A DNA stretch of 64,000 bases, from assembly GCF_042433955.1 (NCBI RefSeq), contig NZ_JBHLUH010000047.1, positions 52,528 to 116,527 on the forward strand. Reading direction: 5' to 3'. This stretch comes from Phytohabitans kaempferiae. GTDB taxonomy: Bacteria; Actinomycetota; Actinomycetes; Mycobacteriales; Micromonosporaceae. A program made the translations under genes and the position numbers. Position 1 is the stretch's first letter; each line of letters starts with the position of its first letter. Below the pieces are notes generated by a model. The model made no database searches and was not told the origin of the DNA. It saw only the letters and a program-made list of their open reading frames with translations. Of the stretch, positions 45,801 through 54,714 are shown one piece after another.

Positions 45801-48209
45801 AGCGGGACCATCCCCGCGTGCGCGGGGAGCACCCTTGACTTCCTCGCCGTACCACCGCACGTCGGGGACCATCCCCGCGTGCGCGGGGAGCACGATCGCG
45901 TCGCCGCGGTCCTCAAGGCCGCCGGGGGACCATCCCCGCGTGCGCGGGGAGCACCCGTTGCCCCGCTTGAAAAGCGTGCCGAACGCGGGACCATCCCCGC
46001 GTGCGCGGGGAGCACCCGGCGTTCGTGCGCGTCGACGCCGAGCTGCCCGGACCATCCCCGCGTGCGCGGGGAGCACACCGCGGCGAGCGCCTTCGGGTCC
46101 GGGATGGTCGGACCATCCCCGCGTGCGCGGGGAGCACCTCACCCCGACCCTCCTCACCGACGTCCGCCTGGGACCATCCCCGCGTGCGCGGGGAGCACCT
46201 CGCGCGGCATCGACGCCTACTGCGGGCGCCGGGACCATCCCCGCGTGCGCGGGGAGCACGAGGAGGTGATGGTGCTGTACGACTGGGGCCAGGGACCATC
46301 CCCGCGTGCGCGGGGAGCACCGGCGGCTCTGCCACCAGCGGCCGTGCTTCAGGGGACCATCCCCGCGTGCGCGGGGAGCACCACGGTGGTGTGCGTAACG
46401 ACGCCCTCACCGCCGGACCATCCCCGCGTGCGCGGGGAGCACGGCATGTACGGCATCGACAAGACCGGCGATGCAGGACCATCCCCGCGTGCGCGGGGAG
46501 CACTGACCCTCGGGGGTGTCGGCGGCCGGGGTGGGGGGACCATCCCCGCGTGCGCGGGGAGCACCTGTCCGGTCGGGTCCCGCCCAAGGCCCGCCGCGGA
46601 CCATCCCCGCGTGCGCGGGGAGCACCGAGGCTGTTGACGAAGACGCGGGCGGGCTTCGGACCATCCCCGCGTGCGCGGGGAGCACTACGAGTTCCTGGAG
46701 GTCGGCGAGGAGGTCGGGGGACCATCCCCGCGTGCGCGGGGAGCACGGCCGCTGCTCGACTACCCCCGCGACCAGCTTGGGACCATCCCCGCGTGCGCGG
46801 GGAGCACACCAGCCCGCGCTCGCGTAACACAGCGATGGCGGACCATCCCCGCGTGCGCGGGGAGCACTGTTCCGCGAGGCAGAGGGCGTGCCGGGCATGG
46901 GGACCATCCCCGCGTGCGCGGGGAGCACGGTACGGCGGCCGCGCCGGTACGGCGAGCATGGGGACCATCCCCGCGTGCGCGGGGAGCACGGCGGCACCAG
47001 CACGTTTGCGGGCGTTTCAGCGGGACCATCCCCGCGTGCGCGGGGAGCACACGTGTCTCACTGACGAGGCGCTAGTACGCGTCGGACCATCCCCGCGTGC
47101 GCGGGGAGCACACAGACCTGGCGGTCGATCTGGCGGTGGCCCTGGGACCATCCCCGCGTGCGCGGGGAGCACGTTGGTGAGGAAACGATGGTCGTCACGG
47201 GCACCGGACCATCCCCGCGTGCGCGGGGAGCACGGTGGCCGAGTTCCGGGCCTCCGTCTGGTGTCGGGACCATCCCCGCGTGCGCGGGGAGCACTTCGGG
47301 CGAGGGTACTCAGCAGTGGCTGGCGCCGGACCATCCCCGCGTGCGCGGGGAGCACGAGGGCGCGCACGCCGACAGCCTGCTCTACATCGGACCATCCCCG
47401 CGTGCGCGGGGAGCACTGTGCGGCGAGTAGCGCGCCGACCGCCGCCGCCGGACCATCCCCGCGTGCGCGGGGAGCACCGGCCGTCTGGGCTGGCGGCGGT
47501 GACCTACCTGGGACCATCCCCGCGTGCGCGGGGAGCACGTGCCGAAGAGGGCGAGCGCGGCCTGCTGCTGCGGACCATCCCCGCGTGCGCGGGGAGCACA
47601 TCGGGGCGCGGGATCGGCCGTGGCCTCATGCCGGACCATCCCCGCGTGCGCGGGGAGCACCTGGCCGAGGTGGGCCAGGTGGCCGCGGAGCGGGGACCAT
47701 CCCCGCGTGCGCGGGGAGCACGCTACGGCGGGCGAGGTTGCACGCAACGCGCCGGGACCATCCCCGCGTGCGCGGGGAGCACGGCGGGTACCTCACCCGG
47801 CCGTTCCCGGTCATGGGACCATCCCCGCGTGCGCGGGGAGCACGAGCTGCCGTTGGGCCGCTTCACCGTGACGTCGGGACCATCCCCGCGTGCGCGGGGA
47901 GCACGCCTTGCGCAGGGCGCGCAGGAGGTTGACGACCGGACCATCCCCGCGTGCGCGGGGAGCACCTCTGTGCCCTCTCTTCAGGGAATGGCACAGAGGG
48001 ACCATCCCCGCGTGCGCGGGGAGCACCAGACTTCCGAGGAAATCCGGCGATGCCACGCGGGACCATCCCCGCGTGCGCGGGGAGCACTTCGATGGCGGGT
48101 TAGCCGCCCGTGATGTCCATGGACCATCCCCGCGTGCGCGGGGAGCACGTTTGCCCGTGGTGGGCAAACCGGCCCCAGCTGGGACCATCCCCGCGTGCGC
48201 GGGGAGCAC
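39879..48209 (-). CRISPR. type I-E CRISPR array 2 (137 repeats, 136 spacers)
   Basis: Same repeat and orientation as array 1, with period 61. Repeats were counted from start positions 39879, 39940, 40001 and so on, to 48182. The left (leader-distal) end is degenerate. The first repeat reads GGTCCAT, the repeat at 39940 has GCACG for GCGCG, the one at 40001 has lost two bases (26 bp), 40181 has GGACTAT, 40242 has GGTCCAT and 40426 has CCCCGAG. The spacer after the repeat at 40303 is 35 bases. From about 40487 rightward the repeats are nearly invariant. The leader is at 48210-48259. The array sits between an ECF operon and a CBM2 protein gene, with no cas gene beside it. Confidence 0.98.
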
Positions 48210-48259
48210 ACTAACTGACCTGGGGTTTTGAGAGGCGCTAGGCAGATTTTCATTCACTT
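48210..48259 (-). promoter_or_regulatory. leader of CRISPR array 2
   Basis: Aligns without gaps to the array 1 flank (21252-21301), 31 of 50 columns identical. Shared blocks are TGACCTGG at offset 7-14, AGGCA at offset 31-35 and ATTCACTT at offset 43-50. It is AT-rich relative to the surroundings. It marks the growing end of the array, so spacers near 48181 are the newest. Confidence 0.85.
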
Positions 48260-48654
48260 TGTTGGCGGGCTCTTCTATCCGGCAGTAGCTTAGCGTCCTC
48301 CTCGTCGACAGGCCGTGCTTGCGGATTTGGGTCGCCGATGTCCGGAGCCGCTGTGGGAAGCACGACGAGGAGGTCGAGGCGAGGCTTGATGGCGAGGCGC
48401 CGCTGCGGCACCCGTGCCTCGACCGCACGGACAGACAAACAGTTGCGGCGCCCCGCTGTCGGCATTTCGTCGGTCGACGCCTTCGACCAGGGTCTGTCCG
48501 GCGATCTCAGTAGGGCTGAGGCGGGCCCAGACGACGACTGGCGGCACCGGGCGCAACGCCACATTCAACGCCGGTACGCGACCTTCCGCCCGGCATCCCC
48601 CGCCGCGCGCCGTCTGGATCTCGCCTCGCCTCCGCGAGGTTCACCGGATAGACC
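48260..48654. other. about 395 bases without a supported gene
   Basis: Several short open frames exist on both strands, but none has a ribosome site, family resemblance or codon pattern that persuades me. A minus-strand frame ending at 48250 reads K-P-R-L-D-L-L-V-V-L-P and then a Pro/Asp-rich tail; it could be the end of a decayed gene. No tRNA or hairpin of note was seen. Confidence 0.4.
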
Positions 48655-49374
48655 CTAGTCGTCGTCAATCTGTTGGAAGGTGACGGAAGCCGGGACATAC
48701 CCGTCCACGGATAGTGTCAACACCAGTCGGTCGTCGACCTTGTCGGCGTCCTGCGTGCTCGTCACGGTGAAGCTGCGGTAGTGGTTCCAGTCGGCCGGCG
48801 TGAAGGTCACAGTGGCCGGCGTCATGACCCAGCCGCCGGTGCTCGAGGTCGATATGTGCAGCGTCACCGGCTGCGCCGGCGGATGGCTCAGCCATAGGGC
48901 GAACCCTTGGCGGGCGCCCTCTTGGAGCTCGACGTAGTCGCGGTCGGCGATGACGGCGGGAGGGTTCGGCGTGGCGCAGGGCACGCCGTTGACCCGCCAG
49001 TCGACCGGCGGATCGTTTGTGCCGTCGTGGGAGGCGGTGAAGCCGAGAGTCGCGGCCTGGCCGGGCCGCACCGGAGGTTGCCAGGTTGCGCTGCGGGCGG
49101 TGACGGATTGGCCGGTCTGGGCCCAGGTGTGGTTCCACAGGCCTGTGACTGTTTGGTTGCCGGTGAACCTGAACTCGATGTTGTACTCGTTCCACGGCTG
49201 GTCGCCGGTGTTCCAGAGCTGGGCGTAGGCGGTGAAGCCGGAGGTAGGCCAGGCTTGGATCGAGTACGTGGCCTTGCAACCGGCGGCCGCGTGTGCCGCG
49301 GTGGCGGGAGCGACCACGGCGAGTACCCCCACGAGCGCCGCGACAAAGGCACGACACCCAAACCTTAGATACAT
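48655..49374 (-). CDS. secreted CBM2 (cellulose-binding) protein with Calx-beta-like module
   Basis: 239 residues. The signal peptide (about 1-30, ending A-T-A-A-H-A-A-A) is followed by a carbohydrate-binding family 2 domain (about 31-132). It has paired Cys at the ends (G-C-K-A-T-Y... G-V-P-C) and surface Trp residues in S-I-Q-A-W, Q-P-W-N-E, G-L-W-N-H-T-W and S-A-T-W-Q that form the flat cellulose-binding face. The last 95 residues resemble a Calx-beta/cadherin-like fold (V-E-L-Q-E-G... D-A-D-K-V-D-D-R-L-V-L-T-L-S-V). There is no catalytic domain, so it probably binds polysaccharide or helps adhesion. It starts at ATG 49374. Confidence 0.85.
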   Translation of the reverse strand: MYLRFGCRAFVAALVGVLAVVAPATAAHAAAGCKATYSIQAWPTSGFTAYAQLWNTGDQPWNEYNIEFRFTGNQTVTGLWNHTWAQTGQSVTARSATWQPPVRPGQAATLGFTASHDGTNDPPVDWRVNGVPCATPNPPAVIADRDYVELQEGARQGFALWLSHPPAQPVTLHISTSSTGGWVMTPATVTFTPADWNHYRSFTVTSTQDADKVDDRLVLTLSVDGYVPASVTFQQIDDD

Positions 49375-49499
49375 GTCGGTGAATGTATGTCTTCGTGCGG
49401 GGCTTTCACCAGGTGTATGGGAAGGAAGCGGAAAGGCGCCTTACGGGGGAAGTTCGGCCAAGAGATGTCAAGGTGGGATTTGCCGCCGCCTGCCTGGTC

Positions 49500-50860
49500 A
49501 GCTACTGCGGGCACGGGTGTTGGTGAGGTGGTAGAGAGGGGCGGCGTGGAGCCCGGAGCGCTGCCGCGAGCCGAAGACGCCGACCTCCAGGCAGGTACGT
49601 GTACGTGGCTGTGGACGTTGACGGCGTCGCTGTTGTGGCCGCCGGCGAAGTACCGGTACAGGACGCGGGAGAGGCGGGTGGTGTGGGCCGGCCAGCCCTG
49701 GGTGGCGGTGTGGGCCGCGACGGTGACGAGGGTGGGTCGTTCGGTGTCGAGCCAGACGCGGGCGGTGTCCGGGTCGCTCAGATCGGGGGCGGGCGTGCCG
49801 GTCGGGGAATGTGGGGTCGCAGGTGCGCCTGGGCGGGGTGAAGGGCGTCCATCGCGGTGGCGGCCGTGGCGAGGTAGTGGTCGAACAGGCGGGTCAGGGC
49901 CGCGCGACGGTCGGACGGGCGGACCTCGTCGTGGGCACGGGTGATGGCGTACGCGCGAACGAGGTCGTGGAAGGCGTACCGGCCCGAGGCGGACTGGTGC
50001 AGCAGGTGGTCGCGGCACAGGTGGTCCAGGTGGGCGCGGGTGGTGTCGAGGTCGGCGTCGGCGTCGGCGAGGGCGGCCGCGGCGTAGGCGTCGCTGTCCT
50101 GCCCGGGGTGCAACGCCAGCAGCTGCAGCAACCGGCGCTGGCCGGCGGGCAGGTGAAGGTAGGACAGGTCGAGGGCGAGTTCGACGCCGGTATCCAGGCG
50201 TCGCTGGTGGTGGCGTTCGTCGAGCCGGTCGGCGTGGTCGGTGAGTGTCCAGGCGGGTGTGGCCCGCATGTGTCCGGCCGCCAGGTCGAGGGCCAGCGGC
50301 AGGTAGCCGCAGCGCCGCGCGATGCGGGCGGCCGCGGCGGGATCGTCGCCCATGGGGACGTGGATGGCGGCCTGGGCCAGGTATCGGACGGCCTCGTCCG
50401 CGGCGAACACGTCGACCATCAGGTGCGTGGCCGAGTGCAGCTCGGACAGGCTTTGCCGGCTGGTGATCAGGGTGAGACAGCCGGGCACCTCGGGGAGCAG
50501 CGGGCGGAGTTGGTCGACGTCGGCGGCGTTGTCCAGCACGATCAGGGTGCGGGTGCCGGCGAGCCGGTCACGGTAGGCCGCGGTCCGGGCGTGGAGATTG
50601 TGAGGGATCCGCTGGGGCGGTACGCCGAGCAGGCGCAGGAAGCCGTCCAGGACGGCAGCCGGGTCCGCGGGAGGCCGAGCGGGGTCGGGGGGAATCCGCG
50701 CAGGTTGACGAAGAGTGCCCGACCGAAGTGGTGTTCCCGGATGAGGAGGTGTCCGGCGTGGATGGCGAGCTGGGTCTTGCCGACGCCGGCCATCCCCTCG
50801 ATCGCCGAGATCACCACCGCGCCGTTGCGGGAACGGGCATCCCGGTTGGATCAGGATCCC
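49500..50860 (-). pseudogene. AfsR/SARP-type NB-ARC regulator relic with frameshifts
   Basis: Recognisable pieces lie in different minus-strand frames. The P-loop I-S-A-I-E-G-M-A-G-V-G-K-T-Q-L-A is in the frame of 50817. A shift near 50700-50690 leads into the frame that ends at 49778, with L-I-V-L-D-N-A-A (Walker B), T-L-I-T-S-R and C-G-Y-L-P-L-A-L. A further shift near 49800 leads to D-P-D-T-A-R-V-W-L-D-T-E-R-P-T-L-V-T-V-A-A-H, the start of the TPR region. The N-terminal DNA-binding and BTAD domains are missing. Intact homologues are regulators of secondary metabolism. It is decayed, unless sequencing errors created every shift. Confidence 0.7.
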
Positions 50861-50917
50861 AGCATTGTCAGTGGTTCCCAGATCGGCTGGTTCCACAGTG
50901 TCCGACCCGTAGGGGCC

Positions 50918-52087
50918 TCACCAGGCACGCTCCAGCAGCTCTCGCAGTCCGTCTGCCGTAGGTGGCACTGGGTTGCGGGTCGCGACGAACTGCAGCAACG
51001 CGTCCTGGGCGATCAGGCCGAGGTCTTCGCGCGGCACAGCGACGTCGCGCAGCCGGGACGGCAGTCCGAGGCCGCGGACGACCGCGCGGAACTCGTCGGC
51101 GGCGCTACCCGCGTCGGGGCCGCCGAGCGCTTGGGCGATGCGGCGCTGGACGGCCGCGGTGGCGGGCAGGTTGTACTCCAACACATGCGGGGTGAGGATC
51201 GTCGAGGCGTAACCGTGGACGATGTCGTACCGGGCGCCGAGCTGGTGTCGCAGGGCCGCGCCGACCCCCGCCCAGACATTGTGCGGCGCGAAGATGGCAT
51301 GCCATGCCGCGAGCTGCCCGGCGAGCCGGGCCTGCAGGTCGTTCGGGTCCCGCTGGGTGTGGCGCAGCGAGTCCGGCAGTACCCGCAGCGTTTCCAGCGC
51401 GAGGGTGGTGCTGATCGGGGTCGGGCTGGAGGAGCAGACCACCTCGGTGGCGTTGTCGAGGATCTTGATGCCGCCGGAGAGCCAGAGGTCCTGCGGGGTG
51501 TGGACGGTGACCTCGGGGTCGAGGACCACGGTGTCGACGAATAGGCCGGGCTGGCCGCCGTAGAGCAGCTTCACGTGCTCGTCGGGGTGGGTCACCCCGG
51601 AGATTCCGGAGTACTCGCTCGCGGCGAGGGTCGTGGTCAACGCGAGCTGGCGCAGCGGCGCCGCGGTGAGCTCGGCTACTTTCCCGGCCGTGACGTCGTT
51701 GGGGTCGATGACGTAGCGGCGCAGCTGCGCTGGCGTGCGCGAGCCTGTCGCCAGGGCGAGGACGACCGCGCGGCTGGTGTCGATCACGCTGCTGCCGCCG
51801 ACGACGAGCAGGGTGTCGGCGTTGGTGGCGGTGACCGCCTCGATCGCGGCGAAGACTGTGTCGATCGGGGTGTGCGCCCGGGTGCCGTCGAAGACGCCTA
51901 CCACGGCCGAGCCGAGCCGCTCGGCCACCGAGGTGACGACATCCGTCTTGGTGTGCAATGTCCGGCCGGTCAAGATCAGCACCCGGCTTCCCGGGCGCTC
52001 GGCCACGATGTCGGGGAGTTGGTCGCGGGACCCGGCACCCCAGAAGACCCGCTGCCAGCCCGGCCTGGTGAACACACCGCTCGTCAT
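50918..52087 (-). CDS. iron-containing alcohol dehydrogenase family, maleylacetate reductase-like
   Basis: 389 residues. The N-terminal dinucleotide domain has V-V-G-G-S-S-V-I-D (G-G-S-x-x-D/G loop) at about 85-93. T-T-L-A-A-S-E-Y-S-G-I-S-G and the later H-N-V-W-A-G-V-G-A-A-L-R-H-Q-L-G, then H-G-Y-A-S-T-I-L-T-P-H-V-L-E-Y-N, match the metal-site helices of maleylacetate reductases. Such enzymes reduce maleylacetate to 3-oxoadipate in aromatic ring breakdown. AAGGAGA lies before ATG 52087, and an upstream ATG (52114) in frame is less well placed. It follows the CoA-transferase relic of the SsuABC-like operon, suggesting that the cluster imports and degrades an aromatic or organosulfur acid. Confidence 0.82.
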   Translation of the reverse strand: MTSGVFTRPGWQRVFWGAGSRDQLPDIVAERPGSRVLILTGRTLHTKTDVVTSVAERLGSAVVGVFDGTRAHTPIDTVFAAIEAVTATNADTLLVVGGSSVIDTSRAVVLALATGSRTPAQLRRYVIDPNDVTAGKVAELTAAPLRQLALTTTLAASEYSGISGVTHPDEHVKLLYGGQPGLFVDTVVLDPEVTVHTPQDLWLSGGIKILDNATEVVCSSSPTPISTTLALETLRVLPDSLRHTQRDPNDLQARLAGQLAAWHAIFAPHNVWAGVGAALRHQLGARYDIVHGYASTILTPHVLEYNLPATAAVQRRIAQALGGPDAGSAADEFRAVVRGLGLPSRLRDVAVPREDLGLIAQDALLQFVATRNPVPPTADGLRELLERAW

Positions 52088-52110
52088 CGAACGATCTCCT
52101 TCTCTCGTAG

Positions 52111-52308
52111 TCATCGCAGTTCCTCGTGGGTCAGGCCGGCCGCCAGCGGGACGGCCTCGGTGTGCTCGCCGAGTTGGGCGGCACGGCCGCGGCTTGCCGC
52201 GCAGCTCCCACCGTTCCAGTCGCCGAGTCAGGCCGCGGCCGCCCCACCGGCGATCATCGTGCTGATGTCGAGGACGACCTTGCCCTCCAGTGGGCCGCGG
52301 CGCGTCAT
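52111..52308 (-). pseudogene. CaiB/BaiF-type CoA-transferase relic, internally deleted
   Basis: An ATG at 52308 starts R-R-G-P-L-E-G-K-V-V-L-D-I-S-T-M-I-A-G, the N-terminus of class III CoA-transferases. It stops at 52228-52230. In the same frame the remaining bases read Q-L-G-E-H-T-E-A-V-P-L-A-A-G-L-T-H-E-E-L-R to TGA 52113, the typical C-terminus. About 350 central residues are missing, as if excised by an in-frame deletion. The ATG overlaps the permease stop (ATGA), so the intact gene was once part of the transporter operon. Confidence 0.7.
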
Positions 52309-53063
52309 GTGTTGGTCCTCCCCTGATCGAAGCGGCGTTCGACGAGGTTGGTGACGCCGTTGAGCAGCAGCCCGATCACGGTGGCGACGACCGCGGCCGC
52401 CATCACGCCGCCGGCGTCGAAGAATCCGGCGGAGCGGGCCAACAGGCCGCCGAGGCCGCCGGTGCCCTGCAGCATCTCCACGACCAGGACCCCGAGCAGT
52501 GCGAACGGCCCGGCGACGGCGAACCCGACGGCGACGTACCCGAGGGTGTGCCGGACCAGCAGCTTTGTCGCGATCTGGCGCCGGCTGGCGCGCATCCGGG
52601 CCAACGCCGCCACGGTGCGCTGGTCGACGGTGCGCAACCCGGTGCTCGTGCTCATGAACAGCACCGGGAAGGCCGACAGTGTCACGAAGGCCACGCCGGG
52701 GGTCGCGCCGCGACCGAACCAGATGAACAGCAAGGGGACGAGGGCGATTTTCGGCATCGCGTAGAGCGCCGCCACCGCGGGCTCCAGCACCTGCCGGATG
52801 GTCGGGTTCCAGTAGAGGGCGAGGGCGGCGATCACCCCGAGGGTGCCACCGAGCAGCAGTGCCACGGTGGCGGTGGCGAACGTGGTCCACGTCGCGGGCA
52901 GCAGGACGCCGTCGTCCCACCACTCGCCGAGCTGCACGAGGACCTCGTTGGGTGCGGCGAGGAAGACCGGGCCGATCATCGGGACCAGCCACCACTGCCA
53001 GAGCGCCAGCAGTACCGCGAGCGAGACGATCCACTGGACGGCGGTCAGGAGCACTCGCTTCAT
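52305..53063 (-). CDS. ABC transporter permease (SsuC/TauC type)
   Basis: 252 residues with six or so transmembrane helices. The EAA loop L-A-R-M-R-A-S-R-R-Q-I-A-T-K-L, the A-L-Y-A-M-P-K-I-A-L-V-P-L-L-F-I-W-F-G block and G-L-L-L-N-G-V-T-N-L-V-E-R-R at the end are typical of nitrate/sulfonate/taurine permeases. It is coupled by overlap to 53060-53878 upstream and to the CoA-transferase relic downstream. Two permease genes of this class in one operon suggest a heterodimeric channel. Confidence 0.92.
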   Translation of the reverse strand: MKRVLLTAVQWIVSLAVLLALWQWWLVPMIGPVFLAAPNEVLVQLGEWWDDGVLLPATWTTFATATVALLLGGTLGVIAALALYWNPTIRQVLEPAVAALYAMPKIALVPLLFIWFGRGATPGVAFVTLSAFPVLFMSTSTGLRTVDQRTVAALARMRASRRQIATKLLVRHTLGYVAVGFAVAGPFALLGVLVVEMLQGTGGLGGLLARSAGFFDAGGVMAAAVVATVIGLLLNGVTNLVERRFDQGRTNT

Positions 53064-53878
53064 AGCGTGACCGTCTGGAGTCCGACGCTGGCGCTGTATC
53101 GCCGCAGCAGCCGTACGAGCACGATGTCGATCCCGAAACCGATGGCGGCGACGATCGCGATCACGGCGATCGTCCGGGACGGGTCGAGGTTGCCGGCGGC
53201 ACGTCCGATGAGGCTGCCCAGGCCTCGTTCGGAGGTGATGTTCAGTTCGGCGAAGATGGCGACCGAGTAGGCCAGCGGGATCGCGGTGCGGAACGCTGCG
53301 AGCAGGTGCGGCACGGCCGTGGGCAGGGTCAGCGCCCGAGCGATGAACAGCGGGCCGGCGCCGAAGCGGCGCAGCGCGACCGCGCGGTCCTCGTCGACGT
53401 CGCGCAGCCCTCGCACCGTGTAGAGGTAGTAGACGAAGGCCACGAAGCTGACCACGAGCCCGATTTTCGACTGGCTGCCGATCCCGAGCACCAGCACGAA
53501 CACCGAGAGCAGGACAACCTTGGGGATCGCGTACAGCACGGCGAGGATCGGCCGCAGCAGCCACGCCAGTGGCGGCAGCGCCACCGTCAGCGCGGCGACC
53601 ACTACCCCGGCGGGCAGCGCGATCACGGAGCCGAGAAGCATCTCATAGGTGGTCGCCCACAGGTCGGGGAAGATCGTGCCGGTGGCGAACAGGTCCCATA
53701 TGTCGACGAGCACCTGGCTGGGGCGCCCGACGAGGTCGACCGGGACGATGTTGCCGGGCAGCGCCTGCCACAGCAGCAGCAGGCCGGCGACCAACCCGAC
53801 CCGGATGAGGATGATCCGCAGCCGGCCCGGTGCGTCGACCGGCGTCCGGTCCGATGTGGACACCGATGACACGCTCAT
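53060..53878 (-). CDS. ABC transporter permease (SsuC/TauC type), partner
   Basis: 272 residues. Its first transmembrane helix (L-I-R-V-G-L-V-A-G-L-L-L-L-W-Q) follows a 25-residue polar N-terminus. A-V-L-Y-A-I-P-K-V-V-L-L-S-V-F-V-L-V-L-G and the loop A-V-A-L-R-R-F-G-A-G-P-L-F-I-A-R carry the family pattern. It differs from its partner by a V-Y-Y-L-Y-T segment. ATG 53878 overlaps the ATPase stop. Confidence 0.9.
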   Translation of the reverse strand: MSVSSVSTSDRTPVDAPGRLRIILIRVGLVAGLLLLWQALPGNIVPVDLVGRPSQVLVDIWDLFATGTIFPDLWATTYEMLLGSVIALPAGVVVAALTVALPPLAWLLRPILAVLYAIPKVVLLSVFVLVLGIGSQSKIGLVVSFVAFVYYLYTVRGLRDVDEDRAVALRRFGAGPLFIARALTLPTAVPHLLAAFRTAIPLAYSVAIFAELNITSERGLGSLIGRAAGNLDPSRTIAVIAIVAAIGFGIDIVLVRLLRRYSASVGLQTVTL

Positions 53879-54714
53879 GTCGCCGGCCGTTTCTCCGGCA
53901 GCGCCGCCTGGTCCAGCTCCTTCGACAGCAGGCCCCACAGGTCCGCGTAGAGCTCGTTGAAGACCGGCAGCGCCCGGGTGGCGGCGACGTCGCGGGGGCG
54001 AGGGATGTCCACGGTCCGGATCTCCCGCACGGAGGCCGGTCGGTTGGAGAACACCACGATCCGGTCGGCCAGGGCGATCGCCTCGGTCAGGTCGTGTGTG
54101 ACGTACAGGACGGTGAGTCCGCGCTCCTCCCGCAGGTCGGCCAGCAGTTGCTGCATCCGTACCCGCAGCAGCGCGTCGAGGGCGGCGAACGGCTCGTCCA
54201 TCAGTAGCACCGAGGCCTGCGACAGCAGGGCCTGTGCCAGCGCCAGCCGGCTGCGCATGCCGCCGGAGATCTGGTGCGGCTTGTACTGCAGGAAGGCACT
54301 CAACCCGACTCGGTCCAGCACGCCGACGGCCGCCTCGTGCCGCTCGCGCTTGGACCGCCCGGCGATTTCCAACGGCAGCGCGGCGTTCTGCAGCACGGTC
54401 CGCCAGGGCAGCAGGGCGTCCTTCTGCGTCATGTAGGAGACGTCGCGGTTGAGGCCGACGACCGGCCGGCCGCGAAACGAGGTCTGGCCCTGCTGGCCGC
54501 GGACCGTACCCGCGACGAGGTTGAGCAGGGTCGACTTGCCGCAGCCGGACGGCCCGACGAGGGCGACGAACTCACCGTCGGCGACGTCGATGTCGATGCC
54601 GTCCAGCACCGGCAGCGAGCCGCCTGCGGTGTCGAAGGCGACCCGTACGTCGCTGAAGGCCACCGCGGCCTCCGCTGCCGGGTCGCCGGCAGCGGAGGCG
54701 GTCTGCTCAGTCAC
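53875..54714 (-). CDS. ABC transporter ATP-binding protein (SsuB/TauB type)
   Basis: 279 residues. Walker A is G-P-S-G-C-G-K-S-T, the Q-loop M-T-Q-K-D-A-L-L-P-W (the W after the Q-loop is characteristic of nitrate/taurine ATPases), signature I-S-G-G-M-R-S-R-L-A-L-A-Q-A-L, Walker B V-L-L-M-D-E-P-F-A-A-L-D, and the H-loop T-H-D-L-T-E-A. GTG 54714 overlaps the binding-protein stop by eight bases. All motifs are intact. Confidence 0.93.
   Translation of the reverse strand: MTEQTASAAGDPAAEAAVAFSDVRVAFDTAGGSLPVLDGIDIDVADGEFVALVGPSGCGKSTLLNLVAGTVRGQQGQTSFRGRPVVGLNRDVSYMTQKDALLPWRTVLQNAALPLEIAGRSKRERHEAAVGVLDRVGLSAFLQYKPHQISGGMRSRLALAQALLSQASVLLMDEPFAALDALLRVRMQQLLADLREERGLTVLYVTHDLTEAIALADRIVVFSNRPASVREIRTVDIPRPRDVAATRALPVFNELYADLWGLLSKELDQAALPEKRPAT

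Noticed and set aside
48260..48654. A possible cas or small-RNA gene right behind the leader of array 2
   Set aside because: No frame carries any Cas motif, and type I-E systems need no tracrRNA; the sequence gives no support.
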